Assembly (NCBI GenBank): GCA_002049455.2
Contig: KV918789.1
Coordinates: 367,828 to 431,827 of the forward strand
Length of the DNA stretch: 64,000 nucleotides
DNA from: Porphyra umbilicalis
Lineage: Eukaryota > Rhodophyta > Bangiophyceae > Bangiales > Bangiaceae
Direction: 5' to 3'
Within the stretch, counting starts at the first letter, position 1; each line of letters begins with the position of its first letter. The translations under genes were made by a program, and so were the position numbers. Under the pieces are notes generated by a model. That model was not told the DNA's origin. It saw only the letters and a program-made list of their open reading frames with translations, and did not search any database. This document shows positions 1 through 10,352 of the stretch, piece after piece.

Positions 1-740
1 CCTTCCCCGCTCTCAACGGCGGTGGAGCTCGTCCCCCGTCAGACAGTGGCGGGGGCGGGGAGTGGGGGGGCACCGCAACGGGCGGGGCCGCCGTCAACGC
101 TGCCGCCGCGTCGGCGCGGGGGCGGCGGCGCCTCGAACCATGCCATACCGCGCGCGACGGGCGGTGCGGCCGCCGGCGGGGACACCCACACGCGCGCGCG
201 GGAGGGTGGGTGGGGCTGGTCGCCTCGTCGGCGCGGCGGCCGACCGCGCGCCGGCTGTGTTGGTCGCGGGCGGTCGCGCACAGACGCGCGCGCGGGGGGT
301 GTGTCGGGCGTGTGCGGCCGCCGCGGTGGTGACCCCGACCACAGCGGTGGTGCGGCCATCGGCAGCTCCCGCCGGCCGTCCGGGAGCCCTCTCCTCCAGG
401 ACGATGGGTCGCGAGCGTCTGCTTGAAAATTCGAACATAATGTGCCTTGGTTGTCCCGTGGAGCGCCATCGCCGGACTTAACCACAAAATACAGTCGACG
501 CGTCTGACCAGATCGACGTTTCCGGGGGTCTGAACGCACCACCCTCATTCTGAGGCAACTGACCCGGACGTCCTACGAAAAGCGACGTACGGCGTCCGTA
601 TGACCGCGGCTGACATGCTACAAACGAGAAAAGCTACAGAAAGTGCTGGACGCAGGTTGCGCACCGAACCATGCCCAAAGGACCCGCAGCAGTGATCGAT
701 ACACTGCGTATCGCCCGAAAAGGTGTGCACACGGGGCCAA
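1..740. other. no recognisable gene
   Basis: Bases 1-430 are extremely G+C-rich and open in several frames on both strands, which is what this base composition gives by chance. No frame shows a domain, signal peptide or consistent start. Bases 430-740 are closer to balanced composition and hold only short open frames. I assign nothing here. Confidence 0.5.
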
Positions 741-743
741 CCG

Positions 744-856
744 CAAGTACTCCCGCGCGTGCACTGGAGAAAAAAAATTATGTGTGTGACCCCATACGCA
801 TTTTGATAAGTACCCTAGACTGAAAGCGCGTTCGCGAAAACACCCTGGACTTGCAA
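744..856 (+). repeat. dispersed repeat A, copy 1
   Basis: The block opens with CAAGTACTCCCGC, then a GTGCACTGGAG/poly-A stretch, a CCCCATACGCAT segment, a TACCCTAGACTGAAAGCGCG segment, and ends in CGAAAACACCCTGG. The same ordered motifs recur near 2083, near 2880 (inverted), near 6503 (inverted, tail only) and near 30360 (tail only). It carries no coding signal of its own; its end overlaps the stop of a small minus-strand open frame. Element class is unknown. Confidence 0.6.
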
Positions 857-1003
857 AACGATAGAGCTGTTTTCACACGACGAAAGATACATAGGCAAGT
901 CGAGCACCGCCTCCCGGGTGAGCATCACCTGCACGACCGGCGCCGCTTGGGAGCGCACGTACGAGCCGGAGATCAGAAGAAAGGAGACGAGGAAGGCGGC
1001 CAT
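815..1003 (-). CDS. small candidate ORF with N-terminal hydrophobic segment
   Basis: An ATG at 1003 opens a 62-residue frame beginning MAAFLVSFLLISGSYVRSQA, which looks like a signal peptide or single membrane anchor. A short chain with one Cys follows. The same frame stays open upstream to about 1753 in Ala/Pro/Arg-rich sequence, which is uninformative at this G+C. The last 15 or so codons lie inside dispersed repeat A, whose tail also occurs near 6503 and 2150, so the frame may be a chance opening in a repeat. I recognise no family. Transcript evidence would be needed to call it a gene. Confidence 0.2.
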   Translation of the reverse strand: MAAFLVSFLLISGSYVRSQAAPVVQVMLTREAVLDLPMYLSSCENSSIVLQVQGVFANALSV

Positions 1004-2082
1004 GGCGGCGGTGGTGGCGGTCGCCGACGTGACCACCGCTTGCTGGCGTAGGGGGCGCTCCGCCCACCGCCGCCGCGGCGTCCACCGCGGCCCGCACGAG
1101 CGGCAGCTGCTGCCGTCGGGGGGGTACCCGCCCACTGGTGGGTAGCGGCCGCCCGCACGCTCCTCGACGACCAGCGCTTTGTCTTCGTCCGAGGGGGGGT
1201 AGGTGATCGCCGCGAGGGGCTCCTGCCGCACCCACCGGAGGGTCAGCAGCGGCCGCCACCGCCGTGGCGGCGGCGGCTGCCACCGAGGCACGGGCGCCAC
1301 CATCCGAGCAACCACCGGCCGACGCTGGCTGGGCTGTCGTCGCTTGCCGCAGCGCAGACTCGAGGCCGAGCTGCGCGATGCGCACGTGCGCGGCGGCGAC
1401 GCGGTGGATGGGGAGGGGGGGGTATGTGCGGCCACAGAGGGGGAGGTGGGGGGGAAGAAGCCGTCGATGGCACGGGGGGGCGGGCGGCGGGGTGGAGCGA
1501 GAAAATAGCAGGGGCGCCACGCCGCCGCCGCCGACGCCGCCGGCACCGCCGCGGCCGCAGCCGCCGCGGCCGCGGGCGCCACTCGCTGCCGTGTGCGCGT
1601 CGTGCGCACAGTCGTCCACTGCTCACCGCCGCGTCGGCGGCAGACGAGGCGGCAACACCGCCAGCGGCGGTGGCCGCCGCCCCCACCCGCCGCGCGCGGG
1701 TGTTGCGGGAAGGGACGCGACCGCGCCGGCCGCGGCGCATTCAGCGCCGACACGACCCCCTGTTTGAAAAATCAAAACCGATGTCTCCCACAGGGCCCGC
1801 AGAGCCCGATTCTGGCCAACTACCGCGAAATAGCGACATCATGGCCGTTCGTGGCCGCGTCCACCTGCCCCCACGACCCCGTAAACGCCGCACCTGCCCT
1901 CACGCACCTTTTTAACCACGATTCTGCTTCCGCGGACCGTACGGGCGATGAAGACGTCGCCACCTCTAGCAACTTCACAGAAAGATGCGGGCAGCCCCGG
2001 CGCATGTTCTCATAGTCAAGAAAGCGCCGGGGGACGTCCTCCAACGGCGTAGGGAGCCAAACGGACCGCCAAAAACGTTTTT
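1004..2082. other. no recognisable gene
   Basis: G+C-rich sequence to about 1750, with long overlapping open frames on both strands that are Ala/Arg/Pro-rich and have no domain. Bases 1750-2080 are of mixed composition with short frames only. Nothing supportable is seen. Confidence 0.5.
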
Positions 2083-2166
2083 AAGTACTCCCGCAAAGTG
2101 CATTAGAAAAAAGGACTTTTTTTTCGACGTGTGGGTGTGAGAAAGCACCCTAGACTAAGAGTGTGT
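2083..2166 (+). repeat. dispersed repeat A, copy 2
   Basis: AAGTACTCCCGC, a GTGCATTAGAAAAAA block and AGCACCCTAGACTAAGAGTG align in order with copy 1 at 744. The middle has diverged. It lacks the CCCCATACGCAT segment seen in copies 1 and 3. Confidence 0.55.
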
Positions 2167-2879
2167 CCTCGTAGACTCCGTGTCCGGGCAGAAGGACGCC
2201 GACGACACCGTCGCAGCCCCACAAAGTGCCACTGTCCTGCCTCGTCAACGTGCGGCGAGCTCTCATAGCCATCGTCCGCCATGAAGCCAACTGTCAAGAA
2301 GGTGGTCGACCCGGGGCGTGATTTGGGGTAATCTCCTCCTGAGTTGCTCGCCTTCACTGACACGGCCCCCCTCGTGCTCCATGATGCTACCGTTAGGGGC
2401 GGCCGAACAGCGACCGCGCTACAGCGGCGCAATCGCATTCGTTTTGCGGCGCGTGCGCCACCTGCGGCGAGCTCCGAGCCGGCGTCCGTGGGCAGCCTCG
2501 ACTAGCGTCGCTGAGGGGTACGCACTGCTCGGGCCTGTAAAGTGCGGTGGCACACCATCAAGGCTTCCTGCATGGTGTAGAAGCAGGCCAGTGGACGGAT
2601 GGAAATGATACAATTGGATGGAAGGTGTACAATAGATGCGAAGATTCCAGCACAACATTCCGCGTTATGGTGCGCGCACCGCTGGAGCACAACGATTATC
2701 GGCTGCACCATAGTATAGCGGAGCCACTCACATCACGCCACGAATCCAGGATAAATCACCATATTATGGTGTTGGTGCGCACCGCTGGGCTTGCTCTAAA
2801 GTCCAGGGAACTAAAGTCCAGGGAAATATAGACACGTTGCACGAAAAAACGAGACACGTTTCGTTAGTCCATCATTCCC
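2167..2879. other. no recognisable gene
   Basis: Composition is more balanced than in the flanking GC-rich DNA. Only short open frames are present and none resembles a known family. A 14-bp direct duplication (AAGTCCAGGGAA type) lies near 2803-2830. Confidence 0.5.
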
Positions 2880-2970
2880 CTGGCCTTTAGGACAGGGTAC
2901 TATCCAACATGCGCATAGGGGCCCCCATTCTAATTTTTTTCCAAGCTAGTGCACGTTGCGGGAGTACTTG
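2880..2970 (-). repeat. dispersed repeat A, copy 3 (inverted)
   Basis: Read on the minus strand this gives AAGTACTCCCGCAACGTGCACT, then a poly-A block, CCCCTATGCGCAT, TAGTACCCTGTCCTAAAGGCC. It matches copy 1 throughout and copy 4 (near 30401) in the CCCTGTCCTAAAGGCCAGGG tail. Opposite orientation to copies 1 and 2. Confidence 0.6.
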
Positions 2971-3415
2971 CGAAAAAGCGGGGTGCACGCGGAGAGACCT
3001 CGTACGGCTCGGGCGGACGTCGCCGTACGTTGAGTCCGACATGGTTAGAAGCTTCAACTTGCACACTATCTGTACATGTATTTTTGCACGATGGCCGTAC
3101 GTTGGGCGTTTGTGAGGTCCAACCATGTAGAAAGAGGGTTTTTTTCTCGTTCAGATGGCTTGAAACGGGGGGTCTGTGCTTCAGACGAGCTGGAAACGAG
3201 GATGCGTGCTGCATATGACCGCGTCGGGTGAGGAACTGAAGACGTAATTGGTGAAACATGCCCCTGAGATGCTCTGGACGGTGTTTTTGTTCTTCAAATT
3301 TTTGAACGCGCAGGAGAGGGCCAAGATCGGGGACGGCCGAGAGTCGTGGAATGTGGTGTGACCGTGGCGCGCAGTGACTGAAGCGGGCAGTCGAGAGTGG
3401 CGTGACGCAGCTGCG

Positions 3416-3720
3416 CAGTGGGGCTTAGACCGTGTACCTTACGGATCTGCTGATTCCGTGTTGCAGGCTGTTGCAGGATCTCCACAGTCTGCCAAATGGC
3501 TGCAGGTCGGGCCATTTTGTGCTGGCAGCCTGCTGGCTCAACAGATATCTGGCAGATCGGCACGCATGTTTTCTGCTCTTTCGCTGCTTGTCTGCAACAT
3601 CCAAATGCTGAGACGATGCTCAGCTCGTGCTGTTCTTCTGCTGTACGCTAGCATAACTCCTAGTGTCTATTCTACCGGAAAAAAGGATCAAATGAGCTTG
3701 TACTGAGGATCAAATGAGCT
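3416..3720 (+). repeat. left inverted arm of foldback-like element
   Basis: Pairs with 5025-5558 in opposite orientation. A small open frame crossing the terminus gives AQWGLDRVPY, and the right arm gives the same peptide on the minus strand, as expected from the repeat. I do not read this as a conserved protein. Confidence 0.55.
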
Positions 3721-5024
3721 TCTGCAGAATCGGGGATTCCAGCGATCCTGCATATGAGAATTGGTGATCACGGCCTACAAACCCACTTCGTTGCTCTTCC
3801 CCGTGAGACCATGAGCATCTCAAGCATGGACCCGAGTGTTGCGGGGAGGAAACCCCGTTAGCTTACCTGCTACGAAAGAAGCGCGTCAAAACCGTATCAG
3901 GCAAGTCCATTCTAGCACGCCCGACGTCGACCTGCCCCCCCCCCCCCCCCCTCAAAAAGCACAAAAAACGATGATTTCGTCTTGCAACGCTGTATGAACT
4001 GGCCCATGTTGGCCCCATCTTCGGCCCTTTTCTCTCGCTCTCAGCGTGAGATAAACACGTAAGTCAAGAGGGGGGGTTGTTTACATACCATGCTGAGGCT
4101 CACGGTTCCCCAAGAAGTGGTGGAGCCCCGACCAGTGGGCGCTACGAGTGTTCGAGAAACAGCGGGTGGTGGCCACCGTAGGTCCTCCTTAATCCGCCCG
4201 GCCCGGCCCGGCCCGACCCACCCCCCTCTCCCACCACCCGACAACTCTTTCGGACCCACCCTATCATGACGACATCCTGCTTGCATGCCCTCCGTGCCAA
4301 CTTTTTCACCTTCTTCATGCCCCGGTTCTGTCATCTCAGGCAGGGGAACAGATGTCAAGAAGCGCGAGAAGTTGAAGGAAATAGGTCCACCAGGGCATGC
4401 TGCTTTGTACAAGAGCCCGTACTTGATGAATTACTGCTCTCTTGGGTGTTTCATAGCGACAGACTGCGTCCTATCAGTGGTCTACCTTTCTTCCCACACG
4501 GACCTCTGGGGAGCTTCAAAAGTTGACGCTTCAGTACCTCTCGAGGTACATTGGCCGAGAGCTGAAGCTCGAGTGGGTGTCCCGAGGCCAGAACGGCATC
4601 GCTGAGCTCATTTATGCAGTCAGAGCCGCCGTTCTCTATAAGGGTTCCTCAGGACAGCCCTGCCGACAGCAGCATCAAACAGTCGTTTCTGGGTCAAATG
4701 AGCCCCCTCGTACAACAGACACTAGCAGGTTGGCGCCATGGGGGGCGCTCAAGCGTGCCCACGTCTCGGGCAGACGCAATGGTGGATGATATGGCGCGCG
4801 CGCATCCAGAACAGGGCATAGCGCGGACAGAGGGCGGCATTTGAGGTCCCTGGGAGTGGCGGGAACCGCCCCAGGGCGCCCCAAAAATTGCGCCCCAAAG
4901 TGACTTTTTCGCTTAGCAGAATGTACCCCAGTTCCCCCAGGGCTAAACAGACCACGCTGAGTTCATTCCTGGCGTCAGAATGGACAGCAGACAATGGGAA
5001 GTGCTCGAAAACAGACGCTAAAAA

Positions 5025-5558
5025 TGAGGATCAAATGAGCGGAAAAGGATCAATTGAGTCCCCCGGTAGAATAGACACTAGGAGGCGCGGAGTTATCTCG
5101 CTTCCACCAATAGGAAGCCGTTATCGTCATCCTGCAGCAGACTTGATGCTGAAGACATGCGCTGCAAGTGCAGCCCAGTTGCAGGTTTCCACAGACCCGG
5201 CACAGAAAATGTGCGCTGCAACAGGGGTCCGGCAGCGACCTGCAACATTTTACCAGCAGATTTCCTGCAGGTCAAAAACAATAAAGGCTTATCGTGGGCA
5301 GAAAAAAACGGGGGATCACGCTGGAACTTTTTGGCACAAGATCCTCGCACCGTCACGGTGCTTTCCATGAAAGAAAAGCACCGGTCCTCCGCTTTTTTTG
5401 CATAAATGCACGACAATGAGCTGCTCCGCAGATCTCTGCTGCAGGAAATCATGCTGCTCGTGGCTCACGCGGCCACTTTTCCAGACCTGCAAGCAGTCTG
5501 CAACACGCCATTGCAGAGGATTCGCAGATCTGTAAGGTACACGGTCTAAGCCCCACTG
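5025..5558 (-). repeat. right inverted arm of foldback-like element
   Basis: Reverse-complement partner of 3416-3720, including the CAGTGGGGCTTAGACC terminus and the CCTAGTGTCTATTC inner motif. It contains about 200 extra bases of TGCAG-rich sequence relative to the left arm. Confidence 0.55.
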
Positions 5559-6206
5559 CGCTGCCCGCGTGCTTCTGTGCGCGGACCTGTGACGAGGAGA
5601 GGGCGGCGTCGTGCCTGTGGCCCGTGCGAGGGGGTGGTGGTGTCGCGGTGGCGGATCCGGCCGTGCAGGATGTCGCACAACTGACCGCGCGGTACGTCGT
5701 GGGGGGAGGAGAACGGACAGGGGGGTACGTTCGGGGGGCTGTGGAGGGGTTGAGGGGCCGTGGGGCTGGAGGGGGGGAGGGGTGAAGACGCCGCTGGCTA
5801 GCCGGTGGCAGCCCCTACGGCGGCGGCGGCGGACCCTGCGCCCGCGCCCCCTGCTGCGATAGGCTTGCTACTGGCAACAAGCCTAGCCATCATGGACGAG
5901 GGGGCGGGAGTGGCGTGGCGTTTGCCCCAGGGGGCGGGTGGACTGCGCGGTAGCGGCGGCGGAGGCGGACGTGGGTGTGAGGCCGGTGGGCTGGGGGGGG
6001 TGAGGCTGTCGGCGAGCCGTGCGTGGCTTGGGACTGTCGCAAGCACGGCGTCGCCTGGGTGGGGGGCCGGCGCGTTCCGGGGCGGACGGCTCTGGCGCGC
6101 GCGCCTGCCCGTGGACGCCCGCAATGACATAAAAATAAAAACCAATGCAGTGCATGAAAAATATAACCACGTGCCAAGTGAAGCGCGACGCGGCATGCTT
6201 CAAGTC
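5559..6206. other. no recognisable gene
   Basis: G+C-rich bases 5590-6110 are open on both strands, with Pro/Ala/Gly/Arg-rich translations and no domain. From 6110 the composition drops toward the adjacent MITE. Nothing supportable is seen. Confidence 0.5.
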
Positions 6207-6208
6207 TA

Positions 6209-6444
6209 TGGCGCGTCGCCAAAGAATGATCGGATCCGAGCAAGTTCCACAGCAAGTTGCAGCATGCTGTGACCGTGCTGTGACTGTGCTTTGAAATAAA
6301 ATTGCATGCTGAGGGCTCCTGGATGGCTCTGTGGGAGGCAAGGACGATCACAGCAATTTTAAATTCTGTGCTGTGAGCTGCTGTGAACTGCTGTGACTTG
6401 CTGTGAGCGTTTCTCAGATCCGATCATTCTTTGGCGACGCGCCA
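6209..6444. mobile_element. 236-bp MITE with 32-bp TIRs and TA target duplication
   Basis: The left terminus (6209-6240) starts TGGCGCGTCGCCAAAG and its reverse complement ends the element (6413-6444), with one mismatch over 32 bases. A TA dinucleotide abuts each end (6207-6208 and 6445-6446), as expected for Tc1/mariner-type insertion. The core is made of short CTGTGA/GCTGTG repeats on both sides and has no open frame of note. Neither Tc1/mariner element in this window has this TIR, so the mobilising transposase is elsewhere or unknown. Confidence 0.85.
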
Positions 6445-6502
6445 TAAATAATGCTCCAGAACTTACTCGTATAGATTGTCTTCGATCACAGCACAACTCC
6501 AG

Positions 6503-6540
6503 GCCAGGGTGTTTTCGCGTACGCGCTTTCAGTGCTAGGT
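6503..6540 (-). repeat. dispersed repeat A, tail fragment
   Basis: CCAGGGTGTTTTCGCG then ACGCGCTTTCAGT matches the reverse complement of bases 820-850 with a single difference in the shared stretch. Only the tail of the repeat is present. Confidence 0.5.
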
Positions 6541-7121
6541 TTGCTCTCACCGGAGCCTGTACTGTACCTACACCCACCGACGTGCTCCCCCCCCCCCCGA
6601 CAGTTGGGGCGTCGCCGGCGGCGCGGCGGGCGGCTCCGCGCCGCCACGGCGGGATTTTCGGCGCGGGTGCCCCGGCGGCCGCGGTGGGGCCCGAGCCGGC
6701 GTCGGCCGCGCGCGCCCGCCGACGGCGGCGGGATTTGGCCGTCCGACGCGGTCGGGCGCGGCCCGCTGCGGCGGCGGGGGCGGCGCGCCGGCGGCACGGC
6801 GGCGGCGGGGGCGGCGCCGCCTCGGCATGACGGCGGCGGCGGCGGCGGCGGTGGCGGCGCCGCCTCGGCGTGACGGCGGCGGCGGCGGTGGCGGCGCCCG
6901 CCGCGTGGTCCGCATGGAGGCGGCGGGCGACGCCCGCCGCGGCGGCCCGCCTACAAGAGCCCGCCGCCGGTCGCCAGCGGCAGACCCGTGGCGGTCGGCC
7001 ACCTGCCACCCCCCCCGCGCGCCCCCGCGCCCACCCCGACCGCCCGCCCGTCACCCTGCGCGCTCGGCGGCGGCGCGCCCCCTCCCTCGCCCCCCAGCTC
7101 CCCCCTGCAGCCGCCGCCGCC

Positions 7122-9986
7122 ATGCCCCCGCCGCCGCCGCCTGCCGAGCGCGTGGCACTCCTCGACGCGGGCGCCCCCGGCGGCCATGCCGCCGCCGTTA
7201 TTGACGACGGGGAACCCCCCCTCCCCCCCCTCCCCCCGCCCACGTACCTCCCCCACATCGATGGCCTCCGCGCCGTCGCCCTCACCGCCGTCCTCGCCTA
7301 CCACTTTGAGCTCGGGCTGCCCGGCGGCTTCCTCGGCGTCGACGCCTTTTTCGTCCTCAGCGGCTACCTCGTCACCCGCACCGTCGTGCCGGCGGTTGTC
7401 GGCCGGCGCTTTTCGCTCACCGCCTTTTACGGGCGCCGCTTTTGGCGGCTGGCGCCCGCGTCGGTGGCGACGGTGGCGGCGGCGCTCGCCGCCGCCGCCG
7501 CCCTCTACCCGCCGCGCCTCGCGCGGTCGGCGGGGGTGGCGGCCGTCGGCACCCTCACCGCAACCGCCAACGCGCTCTACATGGTGCAGGAGGGGGACTA
7601 TTGGGACGCGTCCAAGGCGGCCAAGCCGCTGCTGCACACGTGGAGTTTGGCGGTGGAGGAGCAGTTTTATCTGCTGTGGGCGCCCCTGCTCGTCGGCCTG
7701 CTGCGGGCGGGCGGGCGGGGGGGCGGGGGGGGGGGGGGCTCCCCGCCGCGGGGCGCCGCCTCGTCGTCGCCGCCGCCGTGGGGGGGGTGGCCTCATTTGG
7801 GGCGGCGGTCGCCCTCGGGGGCGCCCACCCGACGGCCGCGTGGTACCTCCTGCCGACGCGCGTGTGGGAGTTTGCGGTCGGCATTGCGGCGGCGGGCGCG
7901 CAAGCCGCCACGGGGGGGGGGGGGGGGCGGGCGGCGCCTCGCCGCCGCCGCCGCCCGCCGGGCGGTCGGCAGGCGGCGGGGACGGCGGTTGGGGCGGGGG
8001 TCCCCCCTCCCCCCACGGGGTGGCGCCCACCAAAGGCGGCGGCGCCCCCCCGGGGGGCCCACCCCCCCGCGCCGCCCCCGCGTCGTCGACGCACGAGTGG
8101 GCCGACGTCACGGCGGCGGCGGCGGCGGTCCTCCTCGCCACTGCCTTTTTGGCGACCCCCGACGGGGCGGGCCACCCCGGCCTCCCGACGCTCCCCGCCG
8201 CCGCCGCGACGGCGGCGCTGCTCGTCACGCCCGCCTCGGCGCTCGCGCGGGGCCCCCTCTCAGCCCGCCCGGCCGTGTGGCTCGGGCGCATCAGCTACGC
8301 GGCGTACCTCGTGCACTGGCCAGTGTGGTGTTTTGGGCGGTACCTCGCGCCGTCCGCGGGGGGCGGTGGGGGGGGGGGTCGCCGCCGCCGCCCTGTCGGT
8401 GGTGGGGGGGGCGGCCCTGCACTATGCCGTTGAGGCGCCCCTGCGGTTGCGGGGGGGGGGGGGGGGGTGCGCTGGACGCGTGTCGTTGGGATGGGCGTGG
8501 TTGTTGGCGTGACCGCTGCCGCGGCGGTGAGTGCGGTGGTCACGGACGGGTGGGCGTGGCGGGTGGCCGGGGGGTGGCCTCGCCGCCACCGCCGCCCCTG
8601 TCGCCGCCACTGGTGGGGGGGGAGGGGGGGGGCGCCCCCGGCTTGACGCCGCCGGGCGCGACCGCCCCCGTCCCGCCGGCGGGGGCGGGGGTGGCCGCCG
8701 CGTCGGGCGCGGCGGCGGGTGCGGCGGGTGCGGCCGCCGCGCCGCGGTCGGCGACCGACGGCGCGGCGGACGCGGGGCCCGACACCCCCCCCGTTGCGGG
8801 CGGGATGGGGGCGGTCACGCCCCGGCGGCCCGCCCCGGCGGCGGTGGCGGCGGCGGCGGCGGGCGCGTGCGCCGCCGACCCGTTCCGGATGCGGACCGCG
8901 CGGTCCCCCCCCCCCCCCCCGCCCCGACCTCGGGCCGCTCCTCGCCGCCGCCGACGCGTGCACGGCCGGCCCCCGGCGGTCCCTCGCCTACTCCTCCGTG
9001 TGCGCGTCGCGCGCCCGCGTCGCGTCCCTGGGCGACTTTGGGGTGCCGCGCCTGCGCCCGGGCGGGGCGCCCGCGGTCGTCCTCGTCGGCGACTCGTTTG
9101 CGGGGAAGCTCGCCCCCGCCCTGTGCGTCGCCGCCCGCGCGGCGGGGGCGGCGGGGGTGGTGGCGGCGGCGGGGGCGGGGGACGCCCCCGCCGCCCCCCC
9201 ACCCGTGACGGTAGTCGGCTCGCCGTCGTGCCCCCCCGTGTGGGGCGTGCCCTGGGCGGCCGTGCGGGCCGCCGAAGCCGCCGCCCGCCCCGCCCGCTCC
9301 CGCCGCCTCCTCCCCGCGTGCGCCACGTGCCACGCGGCGTGGCGGGTGTTGGGCGAGCGGCTGCCGCCGCCGAGCCTCTTTGTCCTCGGCGGCGTGTGGC
9401 CCGCGTACGGGGGCGTCGCCGCCCGCACCGACGGCGGCGCCGCGGTCGCGTCGTGGCTCACCGCCACCATCCGCGCCCTGTGCGCGGCCGGCCACGCGGT
9501 CGTTGTCGTTGGCGTGGCGCCCAATGCGGTGCTCCGCACCGGCACCGACGACCCGTCCCTGTGCCTCGCTTCCCCGTCGGCGGGCGGGCGGCGGCGGTGC
9601 GTCGCCGCGGCGCCGCCCGTGCCGTCGATCGCGCGGCTCGGGCGCCGCCTGCGCGCGGCCGTGACGGCGGCGGGGGGGAGTACGTCGACCCGACGCTGGC
9701 GTTTTGCAACGCCAATGGCACGGCGTGCGACCTGATTCGGCGCGGGCGCGCCTTGTATCAGGACCTGCACCTGGCGCCGGCGGGGGGGATGCTCCTCGCC
9801 GACGCGCTGACGGATGTGCTGCGGCGGCATCAGCTGCGTGTCGCCGCGGCGGGGGGGGGGGGGGGGGGGGGGGGGCCGCGGGGGGACCGTCCGACGGGTC
9901 GACGTGAGGGGGGGTTCGGGCGCGTGGCGCGGGTGACACGCGAGCGGCGTGTCGGCGCGCCTTTTTTTTTAGTTATTGTTTTTTGA
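7122..9986 (+). CDS. acyltransferase-3 / SGNH-hydrolase fusion protein (OafA/YrhL type), frame-interrupted
   Basis: Likely an integral-membrane O-acyltransferase that moves acetyl or acyl groups onto extracytoplasmic polysaccharide. ATG at 7122 precedes a Pro-rich leader and the acyltransferase-3 hallmarks: YLPHIDGLRAVAL with the R-x10-H motif ending in YHF, then FLGVDAFFVLSGYL, FYGRRFWRLAP and HTWSLAVEEQFYLLW. Later membrane segments (WYLLPTRVWEFAVGI near 7840-7890, ISYAAYLVHWPVW near 8290-8330) follow in other frames. The C-terminal SGNH domain shows the Ser block VVLVGDSFAGK (about 9080-9110) and the Asp-x-x-His block YQDLHLAP (about 9757-9780). The frame changes at or near G/C runs at about 7725-7740, 7913-7927, 8450-8467 and 8905-8920, and again near 9670. 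I infer assembly indels rather than a dead gene. The stop is 9986 or 9907 depending on the G run near 9850. Substrate unknown; a role in cell-wall galactan decoration is a guess. Confidence 0.8.
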   Translation: MPPPPPPAERVALLDAGAPGGHAAAVIDDGEPPLPPLPPPTYLPHIDGLRAVALTAVLAYHFELGLPGGFLGVDAFFVLSGYLVTRTVVPAVVGRRFSLTAFYGRRFWRLAPASVATVAAALAAAAALYPPRLARSAGVAAVGTLTATANALYMVQEGDYWDASKAAKPLLHTWSLAVEEQFYLLWAPLLVGLLRAGGRGGGGGGGSPPRGAASSSPPPWGGWPHLGRRSPSGAPTRRPRGTSCRRACGSLRSALRRRARKPPRGGGGGGRRLAAAAARRAVGRRRGRRLGRGSPLPPRGGAHQRRRRPPGGPTPPRRPRVVDARVGRRHGGGGGGPPRHCLFGDPRRGGPPRPPDAPRRRRDGGAARHARLGARAGPPLSPPGRVARAHQLRGVPRALASVVFWAVPRAVRGGRWGGGSPPPPCRWWGGRPCTMPLRRPCGCGGGGGGALDACRWDGRGCWRDRCRGGECGGHGRVGVAGGRGVASPPPPPLSPPLVGGEGGGAPGLTPPGATAPVPPAGAGVAAASGAAAGAAGAAAAPRSATDGAADAGPDTPPVAGGMGAVTPRRPAPAAVAAAAAGACAADPFRMRTARSPPPPPPRPRAAPRRRRRVHGRPPAVPRLLLRVRVARPRRVPGRLWGAAPAPGRGARGRPRRRLVCGEARPRPVRRRPRGGGGGGGGGGGGGGRPRRPPTRDGSRLAVVPPRVGRALGGRAGRRSRRPPRPLPPPPPRVRHVPRGVAGVGRAAAAAEPLCPRRRVARVRGRRRPHRRRRRGRVVAHRHHPRPVRGRPRGRCRWRGAQCGAPHRHRRPVPVPRFPVGGRAAAVRRRGAARAVDRAARAPPARGRDGGGGEYVDPTLAFCNANGTACDLIRRGRALYQDLHLAPAGGMLLADALTDVLRRHQLRVAAAGGGGGGGGPRGDRPTGRREGGFGRVARVTRERRVGAPFFLVIVF

Positions 9987-10352
9987 CCCCCGTGTTGCCG
10001 CGGGGGCGACCGCGCCGGCCGCGACCACCACCGTGCCCGCCAATGCAGCAATCGGGGAGCGGAAGCCCATGCCGTTTGGTTTGGGAAAGCAAAGAGCACG
10101 GGTGGTGATGGAGCGGTGGTGCGGGCTGGAATGAGGACCGGGCATGACGCACCTCTTGACCGCTGGGGTCGACCGCTCCGTAGCCGCCGCAGCCTCCTCT
10201 TGCAGGTCCACCCCCGCACCTCCTGGGACCCCCCACACACGCGCAAAACGCCTCCACGCATGAGGCCGTCGCAGCACCGTGCGCCGACACGCTGCACGCC
10301 GTGGCCCGATGGCTCGGCGCGGGCGGTCCCCCACCGCCACTCCACGGCCCTA
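9987..10352. other. intergenic, no recognisable gene
   Basis: Downstream flank of the acyltransferase gene. Open frames exist on the minus strand but are low-complexity and lack domains. Confidence 0.5.

Larger units (their letters stand above)
3416..5558. mobile_element. foldback-like element with long imperfect inverted arms
   Basis: Both ends read CAGTGGGGCTTAGACCGTG inward, followed by TACCTTAC(G/A)GATCTGC. The left arm runs to about 3720 and the right arm to about 5025. Both inner arm ends carry CCTAGTGTCTATTCTACCGG next to copies of GGATCAA(A/T)TGAG. The arms are rich in TGCAG motifs and differ in length (about 300 versus 530 bases). The centre (3720-5025) holds only short open frames with no transposase motif, so this is a non-autonomous or decayed element. 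No clear target duplication was found. Confidence 0.55.

Noticed and set aside
2103-2438. FMADD motif suggesting a reverse transcriptase
   Set aside because: Only the four or five residues fit. No neighbouring RT blocks, no RNase H or integrase, and no LTR pair.
6951-8291. 446-codon minus-strand frame opposite the acyltransferase
   Set aside because: Antisense shadow of a recognisable plus-strand gene; the translation is low complexity.
7725-9850. Introns as the cause of frame changes in the acyltransferase gene
   Set aside because: Most changes lie at or beside G/C runs, no GT...AG pairs are needed, and the coding sense continues on both sides almost without a gap.
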